64,000 nt of DNA from Boesenbergia rotunda (taxonomy: Eukaryota; Streptophyta; Magnoliopsida; Zingiberales; Zingiberaceae): NCBI GenBank assembly GCA_024364735.1, contig JAGFNQ010001121.1, positions 312,239 to 376,238 of the forward strand. The letters are read 5' to 3'. The notes beneath the pieces are model-generated. The model searched no databases, was not told the DNA's origin, and saw only the letters and a list, made by a program, of their open reading frames with translations. A program made the position numbers and the translations under genes. Below, in pieces: positions 32,460 through 42,814 of the stretch (the first letter of the stretch is position 1; every line of letters starts with the position of its first letter).

Positions 32460-34389
32460 GGTTGCCGGATACCTTGGGGACTTGTGGATTTTCGATGTCT
32501 ATCTCATACCAATTTATTTTGGTATCAAAGACAGGTTCAAATGCCTATTCATGTTTTTTGGATTTGTTGTAGTTAAATCTAATACCTACTTGGTAGGTGT
32601 CGGAGCTCGGGTTAGAAGAGATCTACCCAAGTACATTTCGCATTTTCGGAGTCGCTTTCTCGACGTGTTTTGTACTCTGGGACCTAGCGGTGACGGGACA
32701 TCTCTAGGCGGCAAGAGGTATATCTTTTTAGAACTATCCTACCTTTAGTGCTCATTATTAGATTTAGGATTGATTAGACTATCTCGGCTTGGTGGGATCA
32801 TATATTCATACTGGATGGATAGATATATGTAGACTTGGTTTACTTGGATTGACATGTTATCAATCTATCTTATTCGTGATCATTCATGTGAGCGATTAGT
32901 GACATATTGCGGATGAGATTTTGGAGCAGAGAATGTTAATTCTCTTGTAGCCCTGATTGTTGAATCGGACAGCTAAGGTCAAATATGTTGACCACCTATT
33001 GGAGGATAAGGATTTTGATTTTCCTAGATCTTACTATTCATTTACTTGTACTAGCTATTATTAGTTGGGCGAGAACTAGAGTTGCTTACCGTAGTTGGTT
33101 CGATCAGTATAGGATTGACATACCCTGGTTCAAGGAGTTTCAAACATTTGGGTTGCTCGTGCCTGGTTAGGTGACCTGGATGGCACGGTTAGGATTCCTG
33201 ACCTATCTGGATGTAGAAGGTAGCATTAACTATATACTATCATCGTTAGTGGAGGAGTAATACATCCTATTCCATGAGGATTTTGACCATGAATCACTTG
33301 TACTTGGTTGATGATCTAGAAAGTACATGTTGAAGGGTGACTTGAGTGGATACAAAAAAGTGTAGAGCTAATTGCTTTACACCTACAGGTTACCATGTGT
33401 ACTTGGTTTGGATAACCAAGGAGGTACCTTTGTACTTATGATTTGCGTTGAGGCGAATCACTTACGAGGCTATACCACCTTTGGGTGGAAGATACCGAGG
33501 ATGGCCTTCAGGGAACAAAGAATCATATCGTGATTATGTTGAGATACTTTTGAGAGATAGCGTGTCTCTATGTTATGGAATTAGAACTCAGAGGTTTCTG
33601 AGCCTTGAGTGGAAGAACCGGAGAATATTGGGTTACGAGGCGATGGTTGGTCGACTCACGCATTGCTACGCGATTTTATGAGAGATTTTGACTCATAGAT
33701 TGAGTGTTCGTGGTTAGATAACCTCGATGGTATATCGGGATGTGCGATCCGTTATGGTATCGAGAGGTGGATTGAGATTTACGAATCTCTATGACATGTT
33801 GTATTTTGAGGATTCTATTAGTGGATATGGACATGTCGAATTTGTAGCTTTTTGATGGATCATTTTGTGGATATACGATCTTTCTGTGGTTGGTTATTTG
33901 GAAGTTGGTTATTGATAGTATCTTATGATATGACATTTTGGCGGAATCTTAAACTATATGATATTTTTTTGATGGTTTATTGGAGGATATATATATGACT
34001 TGTGATATTCGGAGGATATTATTGATTTGGGGATACTTGAGTGATATTCATGAATTTGACGTTTGAGGATCGAAGTATAGACTTAGCGCTAATGATCATA
34101 GGATTGAGTGCCCTGAGTAGTGCTTTGTTTTTCATGTCCGTCACAAATATCTTTGGATGAGCTCTAGAGGATGCCTACAATTAGATCATGCGATCTAGGG
34201 TTGCCTTACTAGTTGGAGAGATTTGGTCAATAACCAGTGGATATGGGAGACCACTGGTTTCGGTAGGCTGTTACCTTACCCGGGAATATAGGGTTAATGC
34301 CCGTCAGCACTTATATGGTAAGTGTTGTTAGTATTAGTTGTTGGTGAATACCGTACCCAATGACGAAATTTGGGGATCAAATTTTTATT
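32460..34389 (+). other. Internal region without recognisable genes
   Basis: About 1.9 kb. Short open frames on both strands show no gag, protease, integrase or reverse-transcriptase motif. It may be a fully decayed coding region or a LARD-type conserved non-coding interior. Confidence 0.6.
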
Positions 34390-34401
34390 AGTGGGGGAGG
34401 A
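34390..34401 (+). other. Polypurine tract
   Basis: agtgggggagga directly before the 3' LTR start tgttaaatcc. Confidence 0.85.
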
Positions 34402-34867
34402 TGTTAAATCCGAAACTTTATCATCGCTTGGGATAATATTTCAGAAAAAGGTCCTAGGATTTTCGGTCTCTTAGACGAAGTTTAGGGGATTTAAATGATT
34501 AAAACTAAACCTTAAAGGGGTTGTTTGCTAAAATATTCAAATTTAGGGGTGCAATTCGAATTAACTATGAAGGTTGGGCTTAAATGCAAAATGACCTCGA
34601 ATAAGAGCCAGTTAGGGCTCTATTTCCGACGCATTTCTCTCCTTCCCTACCCGATCGAAGCCGCCACCACGACCACTGCCTGATCTAGCACTCCGGCGAA
34701 TCACACCCTTGGGGTTGAGCGAGCGACTGGGTTCCGACTTCCTCGATTGCCAAATCACCTCGTGAACGGGAGATAGTGATTTGCCGCAGGCGTTTTGGGG
34801 CACAGTTGTGGTCAAGTCGGTCGACGACAACCTCACGCGGTTGGAGCCCCACCGGTGGTGAGCTAGG
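34402..34867 (+). repeat. 3' LTR of Tekay-like element, first part
   Basis: Matches 29317-29782 base for base except for scattered substitutions. It is interrupted after gagctagg; the next bases of the LTR (gttcacttag) reappear at 45571. Confidence 0.85.
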
Positions 34868-35008
34868 TGTTGAGGCAATCGGCCCAAGAATGATCGGGAA
34901 GATCATGGTTTTGATGTATGTGTGCCAATATGTTTAAGGTTAGGGTGTTGTGTTGTATTTGATATATGTGATTGAGTTTGCAGGACTTGGAGAATCACAC
35001 ATGGAGAA
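34868..35008 (+). repeat. Solo LTR (AGTCGACT family), 5' piece
   Basis: Starts TGTTGAGGCAATCGGCCC just after ctagg. Its other piece is 44770-45565, which is followed by a second ctagg. The 5-bp duplication (34863-34867 and 45566-45570) shows one insertion of about 937 bp without internal region, hence a solo LTR. Confidence 0.85.
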
Positions 35009-35343
35009 TGTTGGAAACGGATGGCTAGAGAGGGGGGTGAATCTAGTCGGACACAAAACTTTTGAGCTTTTCAAATCTATTCTGCACTTCAGAGTTAGGC
35101 AGCGGAAGCAAATGCAGAAACAGAAAACTAAAAATAACAACCCAAAGCAAAGGAAAGCAAACCGACGCTAACACCTCGATATACAAGGTTCGGGGATAAC
35201 TTGCCCCTACTCCTTAGCGTGCCCGTAAGGTGGGTGATCCCTTGATCGTCGGCAGATCAAGCCCTGGTGAACACCGGATAAGATAGAGCTTCCTTCTCGG
35301 TGGAGAAACCTCTCCACAGATCTCACGGATGACGGAACTTGAG

Positions 35344-37573
35344 AAAATTGGCACTAAGAGAGACTCAACTAATGGGAAACCAAATCAAACAAGGAACTTA
35401 CCCTAATTAGAAAACCAAATCTAAGTTCAAATTGCAAACAAACACTAATCTGAAATATAAATTCAGTTATGGCAATTTTCGGAATCAAGCAAATTAAGAC
35501 AAATCAATGCAAAGCAAATTTCGAATTTGCACTAGCAACAATTATCAACTTAGCATGAACTGTTTTTGAAAGCCAACCACTGCCTAAAAGAAATTCAGAA
35601 ATAAGCGAATGCAAACTGATTGATTCAAACACAATCTTATGCCATGAAAGCAAGCTAAATTCGGATGCAATTGGATCCAAATCAATTGGCACGCAAGGGA
35701 AATCCTTTGTGCCAAAAACTAGCTCTAAATTCGGAAATAAATGATCTTCAAACTCAACTTCTCTTTTCTTTTTAAAACTGATGGGTTCGATTGGAAACAA
35801 AGATATTAGGACAGAGCTAAGCAAGATTAAGGCAAGGAATCGAAACTGAAAGCCAATCTAGAAAAACACAAATTCGGAAATGGAGTAAACAGAAAACAGA
35901 TTTGAAGTTCCAAGATTCAGCGTATGCTTGGATGCAAAACACGCAACAAACTCAAACTGATGCTTTGATCGAAAGGCCAAACAACTAATGCTAAATTATC
36001 TAGTGTTTACTCAGCAAAATGCAGAAAATCTTCAGCTGGAATTATCAGAAACAAGTTTTGGGTTTTTCAGAAATAAGATGGCACGCAAACTACCATTTAA
36101 TGCACGAAACTTATAGCAAGTGCTACCTTAAACCAAATGCACTATCTATCTAATGTTGGAGCAAAGATTTACAACTAAGAAACTCAGAAACAACTAAGAA
36201 AACAAGAAATCTGAGACAAACTCAGAAACTGAATGAAAATTTCAGAAATGATATGGCACACAACTGGGAATTGGCACGCAAGGTTTAACACTATGATTCA
36301 ACTAAAATTTAACTAAATCTATCACTAAACAAGTTTCTAACTTACTGACATTGAAGATTAAAATCCTAATTAAGCTGAACAATTTAGAACATAGAGCTAA
36401 GTTGCTGGAAACTAAAATCGCAGAAACAGAACAGTGCAGTGATCCAATTACAGCTACAAAACTTGGAAATTAAGGACCTAAGCTACTCCTCCACCATTCT
36501 TCAACTCAAGAGCTCCTTGGTCGTCAATCAAGGGAGAACCTCGGACCCGCAAGCTCAACAAATCAGTGAAGACCTTCTCTGCTACCGAATCGAATCAGAC
36601 CATGCCAAAACTGAAATTCAGCTCCGAATTCTTCAAACTAGCTGTGGTGGCTTACGATGTGGATTTGGTAGTGACCGAGACCTTCCAGGGAACCCCTCTG
36701 GTCAGCTCGGATGTAATGGAGGTGGAGCACAGCTGAGCTCGATTTGATCGGATGGCAAAACTGCCGAGACCTCGCGCAACTTCGCTATTGAGCAAAAGTC
36801 AACTCTGAAACTTCACTGAGATCATCTTCACTAACCTAGACCTTGCTTTGATTAATGATTGAGGGATCGCGCCTCAGAAATGGAGAAAAAGCAATGAAAA
36901 ACTGAAGAACTCGATGAAGGTTACTGTAGCGGCAGAGACGCGATGGGGAAGAGCTGCGGCAAAATTTCCTTAAGTAATTAAGCATGGACGGTCCAGATTG
37001 ATTTGCTTCAATCCAACAGCAGATCTTGGTCTGATTTGAGCCAAACTTTGATGATGATGATCTGGGGTCAGGATCTGCCTCGTGGTAGCTCAGATCCTCC
37101 AGATTTGCAACAGATGGTCCAGATCAAGCTAATCTTTGAATGGATGATCTAGAGCCCTCCAAGCTTGATCCAACGGTTGATTGAGCTCTGATTGTGATGA
37201 AACCTTCAGATCTTGATCAGGGTGCTTGATCATCCCTAGCCTTAGCTCGGATTGCTTCAGATCATCCCGGATGGCTCAGATCTAGCCGCTCTTGAATCGG
37301 ACGGCCCGGATTAATCGTAGGCTTGATAATCTGATCCGGGTCACTTCCGACTCAAGTTTGACCCAATATGCCTTAAGTCCTTGAACCTTTGGTGCCTACA
37401 AAAATAGATCCAAAATTTAGTGGCCAATTAATCCAATTTAATGCAAATTTGCAATTAAGTCCAAAATAAAGGTAAGTTCTAAAACCTAGGACAATTTCAC
37501 AATTAATCAATAAAAATATGAGTCAAACATGGATTTTAACATCTAAAATAATCAACAAAAATGGTACTTATCA
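35344..37573 (-). repeat. Athila-like LTR fragment inside the TR-GAG LTR
   Basis: On the minus strand it starts TGATAAGTACCATTTTTG and continues through blocks such as gtcaaacttgagtcgga, gctagatctgagccatcc and gatcaagatctgaagg. These align in order with 46087-46700 and 52770-53350. The LTR end is missing on its left side. It is flanked by a 123-bp direct duplication of the host LTR (35221-35343 and 37574-37696) rather than by a 5-bp target duplication. Confidence 0.75.
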
Positions 37574-38204
37574 GCCCGTAAGGTGGGTGATCCCTTGATC
37601 GTCGGCAGATCAAGCCCCGGTGAACACCGGATAAGATAGAGCCTCCTTCTCGGTGGAGAAACCTCTCCACAGATCTCACGGATGACGGAACTTGAGTACA
37701 GGAGATCACACAAGAAGAAACACTCACAAAGCTCTCACAGGAATGCAACAAGATCGCTCAAGCACAAAGCAACAGAGAGCACGAACACAGCCCAGCCAAA
37801 CTTCCCAAGTTTTTGTCTTGTTCGCCCCGGCTCCTCTGCTTCCAGCTTCGTCACTTAAGCTCTGCTCACCATCACAAGCTTCATCAGCATCCACTGGGCC
37901 AGCCTGAACCCACTGACCTCCCTGAGTACTCAGTCCACTGAAGACCTCCTCTCCAGCTGAGCCTCCGTCAGTCTCCAGTTGCGTCAGTTGCCCGTTGAAA
38001 CCTGAGAATGAGAAACAGCCAAACCTGCTCAACGGAAAGCCTCCCATTGACCCTCCTTGAGTGTTTGAATCACCTGCTATCACCTGCACACTTAATCAGA
38101 GTGTTAGAGCAGCATATCAAGCAGCAAATCATTTATTAGAAGTGAAGCGCAGTGAATCGGATATGGTCAGAGCGTCTGACAACGCAATTTGAATTAAAGT
38201 GATC

Positions 38205-38645
38205 GGTCACCGGACCGATCCAGGGCTTGTGGATCGGTCACCAGACCGATCCACTGCTTCGCTGGGAATCCCAGCTCTCGCGGCTATACACTCCTGATCG
38301 GTCACCGGACCGATCAGAGTGAAGCCTGATCAGTCACCAGACCGATCAGAGTGAATCCTGATCGATCACTCAGACCGATCAGGACAAATGAGCAGTGATT
38401 CTTTAATCAGATCCTAAGTCCCTGATCGGTCACCGGACCGATCCAGGGTCTGATCCGGAGGAGAACTCACTCACTGCTCACTCCCTGATCGGTCACCAGA
38501 CCGATCAGGAACGAGTCAGTGAGGAAGCTGCTTGCTCCCTGATCGGTCACCAGACCGATCAGACATCGCTGGATCGGTCACCAGACCGATCCACGAAGGA
38601 GCAGCGTGCCAATATCCCTGGTCGGTCACCAGACCGATCCAGGGA
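38205..38645. repeat. Array of gatcggtcacc(a/g)gaccgatc palindromes
   Basis: About ten interrupted palindromes GATCGGTCACC-(A/G)GACCGATC in 440 bp, separated by variable linkers. The same array is present in the other LTR at 43656-44100. Confidence 0.92.
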
Positions 38646-38654
38646 GTCAAACCC

Positions 38655-38930
38655 AGCCCTCCAAGCTAGGGTTTCTCCATCTAACTCTCCAAGTTGGGAA
38701 TTTGCACCTAACCCTCCAAGTTAGGACTTTTCACCTAGCCCTCCAAGCTAGGACTTTTCACCCAACCCTTCCAAGTTAGAACTTCATCCAACCTAGCCCT
38801 CCAAGCTAGGATTTTTCACATAACCCTCCAGTTGGGACTTTTCACCTAACCCTCTAAGTTAGGACTTTTCACCTAGCCCTCCAAGCTAGGACTTTTCACC
38901 CAACCTTCCGAATTAGGACTTTTCACCACC
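38655..38930. repeat. Tandem 26-bp units (ccctccaagctaggactttt type)
   Basis: Around ten copies of a ~26-bp unit alternating between 'ctagccctccaagctagg' and 'ctaaccctccaagttagg' versions. The counterpart is at 44110-44380. Confidence 0.9.
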
Positions 38931-39370
38931 TGGCTTCACTCACCAGGACCCGGCTTCACTCACTGGGATTTCCAACACCTGGCTTCACTCACCAGGACCC
39001 GGCTTCACTCACTGGGATTTCCAACACCTGGCTTCACTCACCAGGACCCGGTTTCACTCACCGGGATTTCCAACACCTGGCTTCACTCACCAGGACTCGG
39101 CTTCACTCACCGGGATTTCCAACACCTGGCTTCACTCACCAGGACCCGGCTTCACTCACCGGGATTTCCGACCCGGCTTCACTCACCAAGACCCGGCTTC
39201 ACTCACCGGGATTTCCAATCACCTGGCTTCACTCACCATGACCCGACTTCACTTACTGGGATTTCCAACACCTGGCTTCACTCACCAGGACCCGGCTTCA
39301 CTCACCGGGATTTCCAATCACCTGGCTTCACTCAACAGGACCCGGCTTCACTCACCGGGATTTCCAATCA
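38931..39370. repeat. Nine tandem 49-bp units
   Basis: Each unit holds acctggcttcactcaccagg, then acccggcttcactcaccggg, then atttccaac; the two halves are themselves related. Nine copies are here against six at 44381-44672 in the partner LTR. Confidence 0.92.
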
Positions 39371-39461
39371 GGACTTAACCACAATTAGTTCAACCAAACT
39401 TAAATCAAACCTTAAATCGATGTCAACACCAAAACAACAATCGGGCCAGACTGCATCAACA

Positions 39462-39482
39462 ATCTCTCCCTTTTTGTTGTTT
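39462..39482 (-). other. Polypurine tract (minus)
   Basis: atctctccctttttgttgtt next to the LTR terminus catcaaca; on the minus strand aacaacaaaaagggagagat. Confidence 0.8.
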
Positions 39483-41466
39483 GACAACCCGATTTAACTT
39501 GATTTAAGTTTAGGCATTAATGATCACTTTGAAGGCAGTTCAATTATTGTAAGGGAATCAAGATCCTCCCCCTACAATAACCCTAAACTTAATCAACCAT
39601 TTCTCCCCCTTTGTCAAACATCGAAAAGGGTATGGTTATTAAGTTTAAACATACCTCCCCCTCAAACCACGGGTCTCTCCAAAAAATAATCAAAGGATAA
39701 TTTCTGAATTGCATATGAGAGGCATATACCATAAATGTATCATGGCAACAATGTATATGCATAATACAACAATAAGTGTAGATTTTTGAATTGCATATGA
39801 AAACATATACCAAATAATATCATGGTCAAGTATGTATATGTTTCATATGACAAGTAAGGAATGCATCTGTATCTGATATATAGTCCCGATTGGTCTCCGT
39901 AACCGATCAGATTCGTTGATAACTTGATACAGAAATATTTCTTATTAGTCTGGGGAACGATCAAATCTCAAAAAAATTCCTGAAACTCTGATACATTCCT
40001 GATCAGACTGCATTAACAATTTGCATTCCATAATAGGGGTGTAGACTCTATTAATATTCGACATTTCAGAAACATTTTTGAAACACGACATCAAGAACAA
40101 GAGTCATGGCTCAACAAACCCTTTCTTATGAATTTGAACATTCCAACATAGGTTTGTATCAAATCAGTATTAGGTTTTGTTCCATGTATCTTGACCATCA
40201 TCCTATTACTCAGTTCTATTGATACTTCATCAAAATTGATGAAGGGGGATTGGTATGAGGAGTGGTCTGATACAATTTGGATTGATCTGAGAATCAGTAT
40301 TGATCTGATCGGTCACCAGACCGATCAGAATGATTCCTGATCGGTCACCAGACCGATCAGAGTGTGTCCTGATCGGTCCGTGGACCGATCTGGTTCGATA
40401 CAGAGAGGTTTTCTGAATCAGATTTCAGAAACCGAGTTTCAGAAATTCTGAGAAGTTTCAGAACCTTGTTGTCTGTTTTTTGTTTTTTTTTCCTTCTTAG
40501 CCATTCCCGAACCCCTAACTCAATTAATGTTAATCCATTTGGTCCTAAGGGTTCCCTTAATCAAGATATATGTCATGATCTGTGTCAAAGCATGATGAGT
40601 ATGTTCTTAATCATGAACTTGAGTCCCAAAACCAGGTTTGTATGATCAGTTATGTTCTAAGCATGTTCTTGGCATGATCATGTGTGAATCAAAATATTCC
40701 AAGTATGATCAAATTTCATGATACACAAGGTATGATCAAATTTTCAAAACACACTTGGATCAAATTAGTATCTAACTATGACCAGATTTCTAAAACATGC
40801 ATGCATACAATCATTTAACTAGAAAATTCATAAACATCGACAGCTTACAAAATCATAAGCATGGATAGCACACAATCCCTGGATGTATATAGCTATTTGA
40901 TAAAGATGAACTAGTTACTTTCCTCTTTGTTTTGGAAACAAAACTGATCATAGTAAAACTTTAACACAAAAGTAAACTACACTTATGCATGATTAATTAT
41001 GTTCCAATTGTATTCATAACATGCTTGCTTCAATCAATTTTGGTAACTCATAGATCTAGATTTGTCCCAAGTCTAGAATCCTAATTCTCCATTCTATTGA
41101 TAGTTCATAGATTGGATTGGAGAATTCATAGTCCCACATTTCTATCAAGTTCATGATTGAAATCAAATTTGCATGCCATAGATTAATGATAATAACACAC
41201 ATTGTAAAATCATGGCATACTTGATTATGGAAGAACTTAAACACTAAAGTAGATTGTACCAAGACTAAGTACTTCAACACATGAATTTCATAAAAATCAC
41301 TAGCCAAGGGATTATATTGTCATAAGATCTAAAACAATGGAGCTTAAAGCACTTAATTCGAATTTTCCATAACCATCCATGTGAATGACAATTTTCCTTT
41401 GGTCATGGGTTTGGAGCACCAAATATCAACCTCCCATGTTGATAGATGCTCCCCCTCAAATAATGC
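39483..41466 (-). other. Non-coding interior of TR-GAG element
   Basis: About 2 kb where pol would be expected. It is AT-rich, with no reading frame of interest. Three more gatcggtc...gaccgatc palindromes occur at 40305-40395, outside the LTRs. Confidence 0.7.
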
Positions 41467-42756
41467 TTATACAATTCTAAAGATAGAGGTTTTAGGTAAC
41501 CAAATTTTGGGACCTAAAGAACCTTCAATCAAGGACTTTGGCACCCATGCCTTAGTCATTTTCTTCTTAACCTTTTGAACCCTAGAATTGTTTTGTGCTC
41601 TAAATTGGGTTCTTGACATTAAAGATATGACACTAGGTTCTTTAGGTTGGTAACCCAAACCAACCTTGTTGTACACCGCCCTTTGGGAGTTAAGAATCAT
41701 ATCTAAGGTTTTTGAGCCAATTGAAAACTTCTCAAGAATATTCTTGAGATTTTCAACTTTGCTCTTCAAATCCTTATTTTCATTTTCAAGACCATTAACA
41801 TGTAAATCATCAATTACCTCATCCTTAGAGGTTTTCAATTTTTCTACTTCTAATTTTAAGGATTTAACTTTGGCCTTAGATTTCTTAAGCATGTTTGTCA
41901 AGCAAGCTATTGTTCTATAGCACTTATCTAGCTCGGGAGAAATTACCTCTTCATCATCCGAAGATGATGAAGGCGCGGTTGAGGAGTCACTTGATTCATC
42001 ACTGCTCTCATTGGATGATTCTTCTAAGGCTACGAGAGCCACATGACAGTGGTTCTTTTCCTCCTCCTTCTCCTTCTTCTTCTTCCTGTCACATGCCACA
42101 AAAGCCAACCCTTTCTCCTTTGGGCTTTGGTTAGAGATCTCATGTAGTTCCATTTCACAAAATAGATCTTCTAACTTAACTAAGGAAAGATCCTTGGAAA
42201 CCTTGTAGGCATCCACCATGGATGACCACAATGTATTCCTTGGAAAATCTTTTAGAACTAACCTTACTAGATCCCTATTTTCTACCTTTTCATTGATGGA
42301 GTGGAGGCCATTGAGGATCTCTTTGAATCTTCCATGGAGTTCACTTACCTTTTCATTTTCTTCCATAGACAGATTTTGGAGTTGACTGTGAAGGAGGTCC
42401 TTCTTGGCTATTCGGGTGTCTTGAGTTCCTTCATGGAGCTCAATGATTTTGTTCCAAAGATCTTTAGCACTTGTAAAAGGACCCACCTTGATCAACTCCT
42501 CCTTGGTCAACCCGCATTGCAAAGTGACTACCGCTTTGGCATTTGCTTCACTCTTTCTTATTTGCTCAGCCGACCAACTTGAGGAATCGAGATCTTTTCC
42601 TTCAACATCTCTTGGAGGGATGAAACCTTCTTTGACCGAGAACCATATGCTCATGTTTGTCTTCAAATAAAACTCCATCTTCGATTTCCAATATTGAAAA
42701 TCTGTGCCGTCGAAGAGTGGAGGTCGGTTTGTGCTCATTCCTTCTCTTCCAGCCAT
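41467..42756 (-). CDS. Copia gag, uninterrupted, no zinc knuckle
   Basis: An open frame of 429 codons. The ATG at 42756 begins MAGREGMSTNRPPLFDGTDF and YWKSKMEFYLKTN, the usual SIRE-type gag start. The capsid core follows at about residues 85-205: VVTLQCGLTKEELIKVGPFT, HEGTQDTRIAKKDLLHSQLQ, LHSINEKVENRDLVRLVLKD and WSSMVDAYKVSKDLS. Where autonomous relatives have CX2CX4HX4C there is only a Lys/Glu-rich stretch (RKKKKEKEEEKNHCHVAL) and then an acidic Ser-rich segment. A long coiled coil (about 285-345) leads to GSKTLDMILNSQRAVYNKVG, GLGYQPKEPS and the terminal WVPK/WLPK repeats. Lack of stops suggests recent function or selection. It is the only protein of the element; RNA packaging without a knuckle would have to rely on basic residues or on another element's nucleocapsid. 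Confidence 0.88.
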   Translation of the reverse strand: MAGREGMSTNRPPLFDGTDFQYWKSKMEFYLKTNMSIWFSVKEGFIPPRDVEGKDLDSSSWSAEQIRKSEANAKAVVTLQCGLTKEELIKVGPFTSAKDLWNKIIELHEGTQDTRIAKKDLLHSQLQNLSMEENEKVSELHGRFKEILNGLHSINEKVENRDLVRLVLKDFPRNTLWSSMVDAYKVSKDLSLVKLEDLFCEMELHEISNQSPKEKGLAFVACDRKKKKEKEEEKNHCHVALVALEESSNESSDESSDSSTAPSSSSDDEEVISPELDKCYRTIACLTNMLKKSKAKVKSLKLEVEKLKTSKDEVIDDLHVNGLENENKDLKSKVENLKNILEKFSIGSKTLDMILNSQRAVYNKVGLGYQPKEPSVISLMSRTQFRAQNNSRVQKVKKKMTKAWVPKSLIEGSLGPKIWLPKTSIFRIV

Positions 42757-42800
42757 CTTGTTGTAAGCTCTCGGATGTTAAGCCTTGAACAGAGCCCCAA

Positions 42801-42814
42801 GCTCTGATACCACT
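42801..42814 (-). other. Primer binding site (TR-GAG)
   Basis: gctctgataccact, reverse complement of agtggtatcagagc, adjoining the LTR. Confidence 0.88.

Larger units (their letters stand above)
29317..34867 (+). mobile_element. Tekay-like Ty3/gypsy element without coding region
   Basis: A 5' LTR of 3120 bp (29317-32436), primer site, 1.96 kb of internal DNA, polypurine tract and the start of a 3' LTR (34402-34867). The 3' LTR resumes for only about 16 bp at 45566-45581 after the nested insertions and then ends. The internal region has no gag or pol reading frame. Its last bases (gaaatttggggatcaaattt, then agtgggggagga) are characteristic of Tekay/Del elements. It reads as a large-LTR non-autonomous derivative inserted into the copia pol remnant. 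Confidence 0.75.
35009..39461 (-). repeat. 3' LTR of TR-GAG element, with insert and expanded repeats
   Basis: TGTTGGAAACGG at the left and ctgcatcaaca at the right match the other LTR (42815-44769). Its extra length is explained by a 2353-bp addition (a 2230-bp foreign piece plus a 123-bp duplication) and by nine instead of six copies of the 49-bp unit. Confidence 0.88.

Noticed and set aside
38205..38645. Array of regularly repeated palindromes, superficially like a CRISPR array
   Set aside because: Linkers are of irregular length and themselves related, the array is inside a plant LTR and repeated in the partner LTR, and there are no cas genes.
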